The notes under the pieces are model-generated. The model did no database searches. It was not told the DNA's origin and saw only the letters and a program-made list of their open reading frames with translations. A stretch of DNA of 64,000 nt from the NCBI GenBank assembly GCA_014379345.1, contig JACMLY010000032.1:17666-81665 (forward strand). Reading direction: 5' to 3'. The DNA comes from Chitinophagaceae bacterium (GTDB lineage: Bacteria; Bacteroidota; Bacteroidia; Chitinophagales; Chitinophagaceae). Shown here one piece after another: positions 32,703 to 41,667 of this stretch. Within the stretch, counting starts at the first letter, position 1, and each line of letters begins with the position of its first letter. The translations under genes and the position numbers were made by a program.

Positions 32703-33989
32703 TCATCTGCCAATTCCTTTTCTGCCCGTAAGAGAATTGACCGAAGCGATCCCTATCAATTCATCGGCCCTTCCTGCGAGGGGTCGATAGTAAACAAGAA
32801 TGGTATAATTATTTTCTGTTTCCCACAAATTTCCTTCTGTTGAATCAAATGAGGCAATTCTCTTTTTTGTATTCCGATCTACAGTCACATAGCAATAATC
32901 GTAATAGCCCTGTTTCAGGAACAAAGAAGACTCATAAACACCTTTGCCGGAATTAAAATTCATCTTTGCAGCATCGCTAACATTATAGTTCGATAATTGT
33001 CCGAACACGTATATATCTTTCCCGGCAAAGGGTGCATTGCCGGGCGGCACAAAAGTAAAATTGACAGTAGCATAATCAGATTGCCAAAGCGGGTTGATGT
33101 TTTCACTCGGTTCGATATTGAACATGCCATTCGCATCGCGATAAAAATTAAAACGCTGTTCCTTCCGGTCTGTTTCGGGCTTTATAAAAATCTCCGTGGA
33201 AGTATTTGAATAACGTGCATTTGCTATGCGTTCGCTTTGAAGCCGAAAGCTGCGCAGGTCTACCCAACGCCATTCTTTTCCTGCCGGAAAAACACAATCA
33301 TTCTCTGTGTTGTACTCTAAAGTATTGCGCGAAAAAAAAGTAGGACGAATATCAGTGACCGCATTATCCCAGCGGTTATTTTGCATGATCACCACTTTTA
33401 CCTGCTGTATTGCATTGACCACATTCAATTGTTCGTTCAGGTTTACACGAAATTGGATTTTCTGATGAGTGCGAAATAGCTGGCCATTGAATGGCTGCTG
33501 AACTTCTGCTTTGATGGACGACATCTCCTGCACCACCATCATTCTCTTCGTGATGATCAGCCTGGATGTATCTCCATTTAAAAAAACCTTGAGAATATAA
33601 TTGCCTGACCGGGACGGAACACAGTTCCTGTCTGGTATCATAGCCTGGTAATGGGTATATTTTGTAAAAGCCACGGAAGAAATGCGATAAGTGCTTAACC
33701 TCACCTGTGAGAAGCCTTTTATGAAATCAAAATGGCTCAGCATAGCAGGCGTCCAATCGGCATTACACAATTGAAATGTATAGGAGTAATTTTTTACATT
33801 TCCATCCAGGTCATCAAAATGCAGTTCAAGTTGTTCGGCACTATTAAGCCTGATAATAGGATACCCAATTTGATTGCCGTAGGGATGCAATTGTACGGTC
33901 CTGATCCTGTCGGAATAAGTGGCATCGGGGATTTGCGCAAACCCTGCCAGGGAAATTGTTACTGATAAAACAAGCAGAAACTTTTTCAT
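32703..33989 (-). CDS. DUF5103 protein, type IX secretion system plug
   Basis: A protein of about 428 residues from MKKFLLVLSVTISLAGFAQ, a signal peptide cleaved near AQI. The body matches DUF5103: RTVQLHPYGNQIGYPIIRLN, LELHFDDLDGNVKNYSYTFQ, TKYTHYQAMIPDRNCVPSR and a C-terminal domain with IYVFGQLSNYNVSDAAKMNF. In the SprA translocon of Bacteroidota a member of this family plugs the channel. It should be periplasmic or at the outer membrane. Its stop codon is 8 bp from the 32469-32695 array. Confidence 0.85.
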   Translation of the reverse strand: MKKFLLVLSVTISLAGFAQIPDATYSDRIRTVQLHPYGNQIGYPIIRLNSAEQLELHFDDLDGNVKNYSYTFQLCNADWTPAMLSHFDFIKGFSQVRLSTYRISSVAFTKYTHYQAMIPDRNCVPSRSGNYILKVFLNGDTSRLIITKRMMVVQEMSSIKAEVQQPFNGQLFRTHQKIQFRVNLNEQLNVVNAIQQVKVVIMQNNRWDNAVTDIRPTFFSRNTLEYNTENDCVFPAGKEWRWVDLRSFRLQSERIANARYSNTSTEIFIKPETDRKEQRFNFYRDANGMFNIEPSENINPLWQSDYATVNFTFVPPGNAPFAGKDIYVFGQLSNYNVSDAAKMNFNSGKGVYESSLFLKQGYYDYCYVTVDRNTKKRIASFDSTEGNLWETENNYTILVYYRPLAGRADELIGIASVNSLTGRKGIGR

Positions 33990-34051
33990 GTACATCAGAT
34001 GAGATAATATTACAACAAGTACGCAAGGTTTCTTATAAAATCATAAAAAAG

Positions 34052-34082
34052 TTTAGAGTTATATTCACACCGTCTATTTTTG
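34052..34082 (+). promoter_or_regulatory. Promoter of the FtsX-type permease gene
   Basis: TTTA (34052-34055), 19 bp, then TATTTTTG (34075-34082) matches the Bacteroidota consensus except for one base of the -33 element. It lies 19 bp before the TTG start. Confidence 0.6.
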
Positions 34083-34101
34083 GTCACTAAAACCATGCCG
34101 T

Positions 34102-35334
34102 TTGAATGTTGCCAGCTTCATTGCACGAAGGATTGCATTTAACCAGGAAAAATCATTTTCACGGTTCGTGATAAGACTTTCGGTGGTAGCAACGATCATT
34201 AGTGTAAGTGTAATGATCATCACCATTGCCTTTGCCAGCGGATTCCAGCAAACGATCAGCCAAAAGGTTTTTAGTTTTTGGGGACATATACGTATACAAA
34301 ATTATGAGGCTGCCAAGGTTGCAATTGCCGAGGAAACGCCCATCCTTAAAAATGATTCGGTTACCGATCTGGTAAAGTTATACCCGGCGATAAAAAATGT
34401 ACAGGCATTCGCCACAAAGAATGCCATCCTGAAAACTTCAGAAACCATCGAAGGTGTTTTGTTCAAGGGGGTTGAAAAGGATTATGATTTTAACAACCTC
34501 ACTAACTTTTTGGTGGAGGGAAGATGGATCCGTTTCACAGATAGCAGTTACAGCAATGAAATCAATCTCTCGGCTTCAACTGCACAGCAATTGAAATTAA
34601 AGTTGAACGATTATGTACTGATTTATTTTATACAACCAAACGGCGCCGCACCCCGGCCGAGAAAATTACTGGTAGCCGGCATCTATAAAACCGGCATTGA
34701 AGAGTATGACAAACTTATCGCCATAGGCGACCTGAAACTGATTCAAAGACTTAATAACTGGAACGATAGCCAGATAGGTGGATATGAAATTTTTTTGAAG
34801 GATTTCGCTCAAATGGAAAAAGTGAATGCAGATATTCTTTACCAGATCCCGATCGGCTTAAATAGCAGCACCATCAAGCAGATCTATCCCAATATTTTTG
34901 ACTGGCTTGCCCTGCAAAATAAAACAATCGTCATCGTACTGGTGATCATGATTGGCATTGCACTGCTCAACCTGATCACCTGCCTGTTGATCCTTGTTCT
35001 GGAGAGAACAAGGATGGTTGGCATTCTGAAAGCGATCGGCGCGAGAGATTTTACGGTGCAAAAAATATTTTTATACCACGGAATCATCATCACCTTCACC
35101 GGTTTACTACTTGGGAACATATTGGGATTGGCAGTCTGCTGGCTGCAACAGAAGTACGGATTTATTAAGTTGCCTGAAGATGCGTATTATATATCGCAGG
35201 CTGCAGTAAATATTGTCTGGTGGCAGATCGCATTGGTAGATATCGGAACATTAGTGATCTGCTTCCTGATCCTTCTCATACCCACCATCATTGTAAAACG
35301 AATTCAGCCGGTAAAAGCAATACAATTCCGCTAA
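34102..35334 (+). CDS. FtsX/LolE-family ABC transporter permease
   Basis: A 410-residue permease with one N-terminal membrane helix (about 24-46), a large periplasmic domain, and three C-terminal helices (about 274-300, 325-350, 370-400), the MacB/LolCE layout. The LolCE-like coupling stretch is ERTRMVGILKAIGARDFTVQ. It most likely moves lipoproteins or other molecules from the inner membrane. The start is TTG (MNVASFIARRIAFNQEKSFS), as no in-frame ATG exists nearby. No ATPase gene is adjacent, so the partner must be encoded elsewhere. Confidence 0.88.
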   Translation: MNVASFIARRIAFNQEKSFSRFVIRLSVVATIISVSVMIITIAFASGFQQTISQKVFSFWGHIRIQNYEAAKVAIAEETPILKNDSVTDLVKLYPAIKNVQAFATKNAILKTSETIEGVLFKGVEKDYDFNNLTNFLVEGRWIRFTDSSYSNEINLSASTAQQLKLKLNDYVLIYFIQPNGAAPRPRKLLVAGIYKTGIEEYDKLIAIGDLKLIQRLNNWNDSQIGGYEIFLKDFAQMEKVNADILYQIPIGLNSSTIKQIYPNIFDWLALQNKTIVIVLVIMIGIALLNLITCLLILVLERTRMVGILKAIGARDFTVQKIFLYHGIIITFTGLLLGNILGLAVCWLQQKYGFIKLPEDAYYISQAAVNIVWWQIALVDIGTLVICFLILLIPTIIVKRIQPVKAIQFR

Positions 35335-35378
35335 TGTGCCTATTGGCTAATTATGTAATTAGCTAAGTCCCTTCACCA

Positions 35379-36110
35379 TCAAATCAAATGCGAAAGAATG
35401 ATGCCTGTGGCAATCGCGGCATTTAATGATTCTGCATTCCCTTTTCCCGGAATGGTTATTTGATGATCTACCATCGAAAGAAGTTCCGGCTGTATGCCTT
35501 TTGATTCGTTTCCTATTAGAATGATGCCCTCCTGTATGTTTGGATATTTTGAAAGATCGACGCCTTTTAAAGTGGCAGCGTATAAAAGGACGTTGGAATG
35601 GCTTTGAATAAAAGATAACAAATCTTCATAAATAACCTGTACCCGGCATATACTTCCCATAGTCGATTGCACCACTTTAGAACTGAAGATATCCGCGCAG
35701 TCCCTGCTGCAAATGATCTGTTGCACCCCAAACCAATCGGCACACCGCACAATTGTTCCCAGATTACCCGGATCCTGTATCGCATCGAGCATTAACGAAA
35801 CTTTATCGGTGACATTGAATGGCACAAAAACAGGTTGTTTAAAAATTCCAAGCACCATGTTCGGAGATTGCAAAAAGGAAATGCGTTTCAATTCATCATC
35901 GTTTACTTCCATGAGCTTTTCCTCAAAATCCTGCGCCTGAAGCGGATTCTGTAGAATCCATTTTCTTGTGGCAAATATTTGTTCGAGTTCTGTATTAGGT
36001 GCCTGTAAAATTTCCCCTACTATTTTTGGACCTTCAGCAACGAATACACCCTCCTGTTCTCTTAATTTTTTCTGGCTTAAACTTTGAATATATTTGATCT
36101 TCGATTTCAT
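35379..36110 (-). CDS. TrmH/SpoU-family RNA 2'-O-methyltransferase
   Basis: A SPOUT-fold methyltransferase of about 243 residues acting on rRNA or tRNA ribose. The N-terminal substrate-binding part is KIKYIQSLSQKKLREQEGVF. The knot motifs are LDAIQDPGNLGTIVRCADWF, LIGNESKGIQPELLS and ITIPGKGNAESLNAAIATGI. The target nucleoside is not evident. It is divergent from the tamL-like gene, with 25 bp between my chosen starts, a pairing often seen in Bacteroidota. Confidence 0.93.
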   Translation of the reverse strand: MKSKIKYIQSLSQKKLREQEGVFVAEGPKIVGEILQAPNTELEQIFATRKWILQNPLQAQDFEEKLMEVNDDELKRISFLQSPNMVLGIFKQPVFVPFNVTDKVSLMLDAIQDPGNLGTIVRCADWFGVQQIICSRDCADIFSSKVVQSTMGSICRVQVIYEDLLSFIQSHSNVLLYAATLKGVDLSKYPNIQEGIILIGNESKGIQPELLSMVDHQITIPGKGNAESLNAAIATGIILSHLI

Positions 36111-36135
36111 CAACATTGTATTTCCTTTAAAATTT

Positions 36136-38475
36136 ATGTCAGAAGGCCAGCAAGTTAATTTTTTTGCACATTACGGATGGATCGTTCCTTTTTCAACGCT
36201 ACTAATAATAGCTGCCTCCTGTACGACCCCTAAAAGATACCAGAAATTCAAGCCTTTTGTCTACAGAACGAATATAAACATCGATACTAAGTTGCCCGCT
36301 TCCAAAAAAGCGGAATTGAAAGCAAGTCTCGAAAATCAATTGGATGACAGTTTAAAAGTAAGAACGGTACTGGCAATCGGGTTTACACCGCCTTTTTTCT
36401 ACAACAGGTTATCGAAACCAGCTGTTTTTGACAGCATAAATGTTGATCGCTCGAAAACATTCATGTCGGCCCTTTTGAGTGCAAATGGTTACCTGAACCC
36501 TGTAATTACAGATACGTTTCGCGTTGATACTGTCCGTGATCAGCATCGTGTTACAGTCGATTTTTTTGTATCTCCCGGCAAGGTATTCCGTCTTGATTCC
36601 GTTGGTTACGATCTGCAGACTCCCGAATTGCAACGATTGGCTCTTCAAAACCGCGACAAGACCTTTTTGAAAAAAGGCGATCCTTACTCCCTGCAAAATA
36701 TTTCGGCTGAATTAGATCGGCTATTGGGGATTTACAGGGACCACGGCTATTATAAAATTTCTAAGGAAGATGTTTTCGCGGAACGGGATACGGTCGTAGC
36801 GGCTTTAATTGATCCGACAATCGATCCTTTTGAACAGGTATTGCTGCTGGAAGAATTAAGGAGAAGAAGGGAGAACCCTACTATGACGGTCGTTATTAAA
36901 CAAAGAAGCGGCCGTGATACAACGCATATCGACAAGTTTTATGTAGGAAATATTACTGTTTATCCCGACATGTTGATACTGGATGATACGGTACAAACTA
37001 AAAAAGATTCAGCAATCGTAAATGGAATTAAATTTTTCTATGGTTCCAGGCGGTTCAAATTGCCTTTTGTTGCCCGCAACATTGCATTAAAACCCGGTGA
37101 ACTTTATAAACAAACCAACTATTTCAAGACCATTAATACTTTCACCAACCTGGGAGCCTGGCAACAGGTAGATATCGACCTGTTTGAACGATACGATTCC
37201 GTACCACTACTGGATGCCAGGCTGCGCTTATACCCGACAAAAAAACTGAGCCTCAATGTTGATTTTGAAACGAGCAGAAATGTGAGCGATGCGCTTACAA
37301 CGGGATCTCTATTCGGTATCGGTTTCGTAGTAGGTGTGCGAAACAGGAATGCATTCCGCGAAAGTATTCAGACCACTACCAATGTACGTTTCGGGGTCGA
37401 ATTGGGAACCAATATTGTTCAAACGGCCCAAACGATCGTTTCACATAATATTGCTATCCCGCGGTTTCTAAAACCTTTCAGGGTGAAAAATGTGGATGAC
37501 CCGCGAACACTGATCAATATCAATGCATCTTATACAAACCGACGTGAATTTTTCGAAGTGCGTTCCGCGAATGTTTCGATGGGTTACTCCTGGTCAAAAA
37601 AACCAAGCGCCCTGGCAACAAAAGCAAATTCATGGCAATTTTTTCCGATCAATCTTGAACTAACCGACGTTATAAAAACAGATAGTTTTTTAAAACTGGA
37701 GGAAAGAATTCCGGCCTTAAAACAATCCTTTAAAAATGGGCTTATCATTAGTTTTATCCTGGCATTTAACCGTCAAAAAATCTCCGAAACACGGTCAACT
37801 TTTTACCGTGCCCGTCTGGAAAGCAGTGGTGCTTTGGCGGGCTTTATAAAGAGCCTGGAAAGAAACAATCTTCGCCGCTTTGTGAAAATGGATTTAGAAT
37901 TAAAGCACTTTATTAAGTATACAAAATCAGAGCTGGCCTTCAGGGCTTTTGGTGGATATGGATATGTGTATGGCAAAACAGGAAATGAACCTGAGTACAA
38001 TCTTCCTTTTTTTAAAGCATTTTTTGCCGGGGGTCCTTACAGTATGCGCGCCTGGCCTGTACGCCGACTGGGCCCGGGGTCGAGCAAATATTACGATACT
38101 AGCGCGGTCAGGCTCGACAGGTTTGGAGATATGCAATTGGAAGGGAATGTAGAATATCGTTTTAATCTTGCAACGATTGCAGGAATAAAATTAAAAAGTG
38201 CATTATTTATAGATGTAGGAAATATCTGGGCAAGAACGGCTGATCGAAACAATATTGTATTAGAAGATGCCCAATTTAAATTAAGCCGGTTGTACAAAGA
38301 TCTTGCAATAGGTGCGGGAACCAGCTTACGATTCGACTTTGATTTTTTCCTTATCAGGCTTGATTGGGCATATCAATTAAAAAACCCTGCATATACTGAA
38401 GTAAATGGGGGATGGTTCTATAAATTCAAACTTCTCGATGGCCAGTTCCAGTTAGGTATAGGCTACCCGTTCTAA
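36136..38475 (+). CDS. tamL: TamL-like outer-membrane assembly lipoprotein (Omp85 superfamily)
   Basis: A 779-residue protein starting at MSEGQQVNFFAHYGWIVPFS; an earlier ATG overlaps the divergent gene. It has a lipobox ending AASC (Cys29), POTRA-like repeats (GKVFRLDSVGYDLQTPELQR; LYKQTNYFKTINTFTNLGAW) and a C-terminal beta-barrel with FFAGGPYSMRAWPVRRLGPG, ending in the aromatic beta-signal QLGIGYPF. The lipid anchor distinguishes TamL of Bacteroidota from proteobacterial TamA. It should help insert proteins or lipids at the outer membrane. No TamB gene is adjacent. Its stop overlaps that of truB by 4 bp, tail to tail. Confidence 0.92.
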   Translation: MSEGQQVNFFAHYGWIVPFSTLLIIAASCTTPKRYQKFKPFVYRTNINIDTKLPASKKAELKASLENQLDDSLKVRTVLAIGFTPPFFYNRLSKPAVFDSINVDRSKTFMSALLSANGYLNPVITDTFRVDTVRDQHRVTVDFFVSPGKVFRLDSVGYDLQTPELQRLALQNRDKTFLKKGDPYSLQNISAELDRLLGIYRDHGYYKISKEDVFAERDTVVAALIDPTIDPFEQVLLLEELRRRRENPTMTVVIKQRSGRDTTHIDKFYVGNITVYPDMLILDDTVQTKKDSAIVNGIKFFYGSRRFKLPFVARNIALKPGELYKQTNYFKTINTFTNLGAWQQVDIDLFERYDSVPLLDARLRLYPTKKLSLNVDFETSRNVSDALTTGSLFGIGFVVGVRNRNAFRESIQTTTNVRFGVELGTNIVQTAQTIVSHNIAIPRFLKPFRVKNVDDPRTLININASYTNRREFFEVRSANVSMGYSWSKKPSALATKANSWQFFPINLELTDVIKTDSFLKLEERIPALKQSFKNGLIISFILAFNRQKISETRSTFYRARLESSGALAGFIKSLERNNLRRFVKMDLELKHFIKYTKSELAFRAFGGYGYVYGKTGNEPEYNLPFFKAFFAGGPYSMRAWPVRRLGPGSSKYYDTSAVRLDRFGDMQLEGNVEYRFNLATIAGIKLKSALFIDVGNIWARTADRNNIVLEDAQFKLSRLYKDLAIGAGTSLRFDFDFFLIRLDWAYQLKNPAYTEVNGGWFYKFKLLDGQFQLGIGYPF

Positions 38476-39158
38476 GCGAGTTTTTTGCGGATGAGCTGAG
38501 TGGCATCTTCTATTGTAAGCGCATCCTGTAATAAAAAATCACCAATCCTGGTACGGCATAAATTACTTAGGAATGCACCGCAGCCAAGCACCTGCCCAAA
38601 ATCATTGGCAAGACTTCTTATATACGTTCCGGTCGAACATACTATACGAAAATGTACTTCGGGCATTGCTATTTTTACAATAGAAAACTCTTTAATAACA
38701 ACCTTCCTGGGTTCTAATTTTACTTCCTCACCCTGCCGGGCAAGTTGATATGCACGCAACCCATCTTTTTTTACAGCTGAATGAATCGGGGGTACCTGCA
38801 GAATTTCGCCCGTAAATGATTTGGTTGCAAGATGAACCTCTTGTTCGGTGAGATTGTTAACGGATTTAAAATTCCCGGGCATACTTTCAAGATCATAAGT
38901 AGGAGTTGTTGCGCCAAGAGATATGCTGCCTGTATACTCCTTCTCCTGCGCCATGAATTCATTGATCTTCTTGGTAAATATTCCGGTACAAAGGATCAGC
39001 AAGCCGGTCGCCAGGGGATCAAGCGTTCCCGCATGACCGACTTTTTTTACTTTCATCTGGTTCCGCAATTTTCGGACAACATCAAAAGATGTCCACTCAT
39101 AAGGTTTATTTATAAGAAGTACTTGTCCTTCCTCAAAAACATTTTGTACATGAGACAC
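38472..39158 (-). CDS. truB: tRNA pseudouridine(55) synthase
   Basis: Makes pseudouridine 55 in the T-loop of tRNAs. Motifs are LLINKPYEWTSFDVVRKLRN, the catalytic aspartate in VGHAGTLDPLATGLLILCTG and CSTGTYIRSLANDFGQVLGC. I prefer the GTG start at 39156-39158 (VSHVQNVFEEGQVLLINKP). The only upstream ATG, at 39219-39221, lies within an inverted repeat and would add 21 residues unlike the family. It is tail to tail with the tamL-like gene. Confidence 0.93.
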   Translation of the reverse strand: MSHVQNVFEEGQVLLINKPYEWTSFDVVRKLRNQMKVKKVGHAGTLDPLATGLLILCTGIFTKKINEFMAQEKEYTGSISLGATTPTYDLESMPGNFKSVNNLTEQEVHLATKSFTGEILQVPPIHSAVKKDGLRAYQLARQGEEVKLEPRKVVIKEFSIVKIAMPEVHFRIVCSTGTYIRSLANDFGQVLGCGAFLSNLCRTRIGDFLLQDALTIEDATQLIRKKLA

Positions 39159-39198
39159 TATTGATAAATTTTGGCCGAAGGTATGTGTAATCTTTTTG

Positions 39199-39262
39199 CC
39201 ACGAATTCCGCGAATTACCACGAATTAAATTCGTGATAATTCGTGGAATTCGTGGCAAAAAA
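39199..39262. repeat. CACGAATT word hairpin
   Basis: GCCACGAATTCCGCGAATTA and CCACGAATTAA (39199-39228) are mirrored by TTCGTGATAATTCGTGGAAT and TCGTGGCA (39229-39256). The halves are complementary with almost no loop, giving a hairpin of about 27 bp in the DUF58-truB spacer. A one-sided relative is at 54045-54100. Confidence 0.9.
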
Positions 39263-39270
39263 TCCGGCAA

Positions 39271-40614
39271 CTAAATCGCCTGCCGGGCTTTTAGTTCGAG
39301 GTACTTATTCACGGTATCTACGGTAAGATTTTTTGGTGCAGTAAGAATTGTGAATATGCCGTGTTGCTGTAATTCTTTTACAATGAGTTTTTTTTCATAC
39401 ACAAATTTTTCGGCTATCGTTTTGATGTACAAAGATTCAACACTATCCGATTTTGATTCGGTAAGCTGCCTCAATTCTGTGTTTTCAAAAAAAACTACCA
39501 CTACGAGATGATTGCGGGCGATGCTTCGGATATAAGGTAATTGCCTTTGCAAGCCCGACAAAGACTCAAAGTTTGTAAACAAAAGGATCAGGCTGCGTTG
39601 TGTAATTCGTGTACGGATAAGCGCATATAATTTTTCATAACTGCTTTCCAGGAATTTGGTTTGCTGATTGTACAATGTTTCCAATATGCTCCCCATCTGC
39701 GAAGCCTTGCGGCTGGCTGGGAGAAAATGCCCGATCCCTTCAGCAAATGTGAGTAAACCGGCACGATCCTGTTTGATCAACGCCACTTTAGAGAGTATCA
39801 ATGTTGCGTTGATTGCATAATCGAGTAGCGTCATCCCTTCAAAAGGCATTTTCATTACGCGACCCTTATCGATAATGCAATATACCTGCTGGCTGCGCTC
39901 ATCAGTATAATTATTCACCATCAATTGTCCGCCTTTTCTTGCAGTTGCTTTCCAGTTGATACTGCGAATATCATCACCGGTAACATATTCCTTTATCTGT
40001 TCAAACTCCAGGCTTGCCCCGATCTTCCGGATCTTTTTAGTACCTGCCTCGGCAAGATTATTTGAATGGGCGAGTAACTCAAATTGTCTTAATGAAAGAT
40101 AAGAAGGCAGCACTTTAACCATCTGTTCTGCTTCGGTCCTTATTCTTTTCACGACGAGGCCCAATGGTGATTTAACAAAAGCATTGATCCCATGAAAATG
40201 GTATTCACCGCGCTCCACGGGTCTGATCTTGTATTGAATGTGTTGTTGCTCCCCGCCGGCTACAACTGCATGCACCAGAAAATCTCTTTTTTGAAATTGT
40301 TCAGGCAATTCATCGATAAGATTAGCCTTAACCTGAAAAGGATAATCGTTCTTTAACCCGATCTCTATGGTATTGTCGTCGCCGTTACTAAACGAATCCG
40401 GAACTCTACGCTGCATTTGCAATCCGGCTCCGGAAAATAAAATGATATAGTCTAATAACAATATTGCCGCAAATATTAGTAACAACAGTTTTACAAATGC
40501 AAATATTACGGGCAATGAGTACGAAAGAATAAACAGAGCAATAATGGCAACAAGTGCCCAGTAAAACCGGCGACTAAAAAATAAGGGCTTGATGAATTGT
40601 TTAATGAAAGTCAT
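39271..40614 (-). CDS. DUF58 domain protein
   Basis: A 447-residue membrane protein with two N-terminal helices (about 15-55) and a large C-terminal domain. The DUF58 signature is DDIRSINWKATARKGGQLMV, followed by a von Willebrand-like part (VYCIIDKGRVMKMPFEGMTL, SLILLFTNFESLSG). With MoxR, DUF4350, DUF4129, SpoIIM and RDD genes it forms a set widespread in Bacteroidota and Actinobacteria. The set's role is thought to be an AAA-ATPase-driven membrane machine, but it is not established. It is the last gene of the presumed operon. Confidence 0.9.
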   Translation of the reverse strand: MTFIKQFIKPLFFSRRFYWALVAIIALFILSYSLPVIFAFVKLLLLIFAAILLLDYIILFSGAGLQMQRRVPDSFSNGDDNTIEIGLKNDYPFQVKANLIDELPEQFQKRDFLVHAVVAGGEQQHIQYKIRPVERGEYHFHGINAFVKSPLGLVVKRIRTEAEQMVKVLPSYLSLRQFELLAHSNNLAEAGTKKIRKIGASLEFEQIKEYVTGDDIRSINWKATARKGGQLMVNNYTDERSQQVYCIIDKGRVMKMPFEGMTLLDYAINATLILSKVALIKQDRAGLLTFAEGIGHFLPASRKASQMGSILETLYNQQTKFLESSYEKLYALIRTRITQRSLILLFTNFESLSGLQRQLPYIRSIARNHLVVVVFFENTELRQLTESKSDSVESLYIKTIAEKFVYEKKLIVKELQQHGIFTILTAPKNLTVDTVNKYLELKARQAI

Positions 40615-40621
40615 GATGATG

Positions 40622-40680
40622 TTGATTAGCCGATTGGTGATTAGGCGGTTTGGTAATTGATAGGTTTTGCAATCGGCTAA
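40622..40680. repeat. GATTAGCC words with inverted copy
   Basis: TTGATTAGCCGATTGGTGAT (40622-40641) and TAGGCGGTTTGGTAATTGAT are answered by GCAATCGGCTAATCATC (40669-40685), partly inside the moxR 3' end. It is of the same family as 2780-2957, some 38 kb away. Confidence 0.8.
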
Positions 40681-41658
40681 TCATCTCGGTACTTCAATGC
40701 CCTGAACGATCTGCGTGATCACTTCATCGGTCGACGTTCCCTCCATTTCTTTTTCGGGGGTGAGTACAATACGATGACGTAAAACAGCAGGAGTTACATA
40801 AATGATATCGTCAGGCGTCACGAAATCTCTTCCCTGCATGGCTGCCAATGCCTTCGCTCCGTTCATGATCCCTATTGATGCCCTTGGCGATGCGCCGAGG
40901 TAAATCGACTTATGATTCCGCGTATTGGCAACGATTGTCGTGATAAAGCTGATCAGTTTGTCTTCTATATGAATGGCCCTCACCTGCACCTTCAATGCGG
41001 CCATCTGTTGAGGTGAGATGACCGGATGCACAAGATTCATCATGTTCTCCATGTTTGATTGATGATGATTCATCAACACCTGGAATTCCTGTTGTAAAGT
41101 AGGATATGTAACATTTATTTTAAAAAGGAACCGGTCCAGCTGTGCTTCAGGTAAATGATAGGTGCCTTCCTGTTCGATCGGATTCTGTGTTGCCACCACT
41201 ATAAAAGGTGCTGCCAGGCTGTAGGTTTGGCCATCTACTGTGATTTGCCGTTCCTCCATGACCTCAAACAAAGCTGCCTGTGTTTTAGCGGGCGCCCGGT
41301 TTATTTCATCTATCAATACGATATTGCTGAATATTGGTCCCTGCTTGAACTGAAAACTTGTTTCCCTGGGGTTGAAAACGGAAGTACCAATTACATCGCT
41401 GGGCATAAGATCTGGTGTGAACTGTATGCGGGAAAATCCGACAGCGATGCTTTTACTTAGCAATTTTGCGGTGAGCGTTTTGGCTACCCCGGGAACGCCC
41501 TCGATCAGTACATGGCCATCTGCAAGCATTGCAGCCAGTAATAATTCCACCATCTGCTCCTGCCCTACTATCACCTTTCCAATTTCATCCTTTAACGTTT
41601 GAACGGAATGTTGCAATGAACTGAGATCCGTGCGCTGTTCAAAAATATTTTCTTCCAT
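40681..41658 (-). CDS. MoxR-family AAA+ ATPase
   Basis: A 325-residue MoxR ATPase with Walker A GVPGVAKT (54-61), Walker B/sensor stretch VLIDEINRAPAKTQAALFEV, VVATQNPIEQEGTYHLPEAQ and the arginine-finger region LDRFLFKINV. A helical lid follows (YLGASPRASIGIMNGAKALA). MoxR proteins are chaperone-like ATPases for partner complexes; DUF58 is the commonest partner and is encoded next to it. Confidence 0.94.
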   Translation of the reverse strand: MEENIFEQRTDLSSLQHSVQTLKDEIGKVIVGQEQMVELLLAAMLADGHVLIEGVPGVAKTLTAKLLSKSIAVGFSRIQFTPDLMPSDVIGTSVFNPRETSFQFKQGPIFSNIVLIDEINRAPAKTQAALFEVMEERQITVDGQTYSLAAPFIVVATQNPIEQEGTYHLPEAQLDRFLFKINVTYPTLQQEFQVLMNHHQSNMENMMNLVHPVISPQQMAALKVQVRAIHIEDKLISFITTIVANTRNHKSIYLGASPRASIGIMNGAKALAAMQGRDFVTPDDIIYVTPAVLRHRIVLTPEKEMEGTSTDEVITQIVQGIEVPR

Positions 41659-41667
41659 GAAATCGTG

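Noticed and set aside
32471..32713. Minus-strand open frames of about 75-80 codons over the array
   Set aside because: They exist only because the 34-bp repeat happens to be free of stops; the translation is a simple periodic peptide with no gene-like features.
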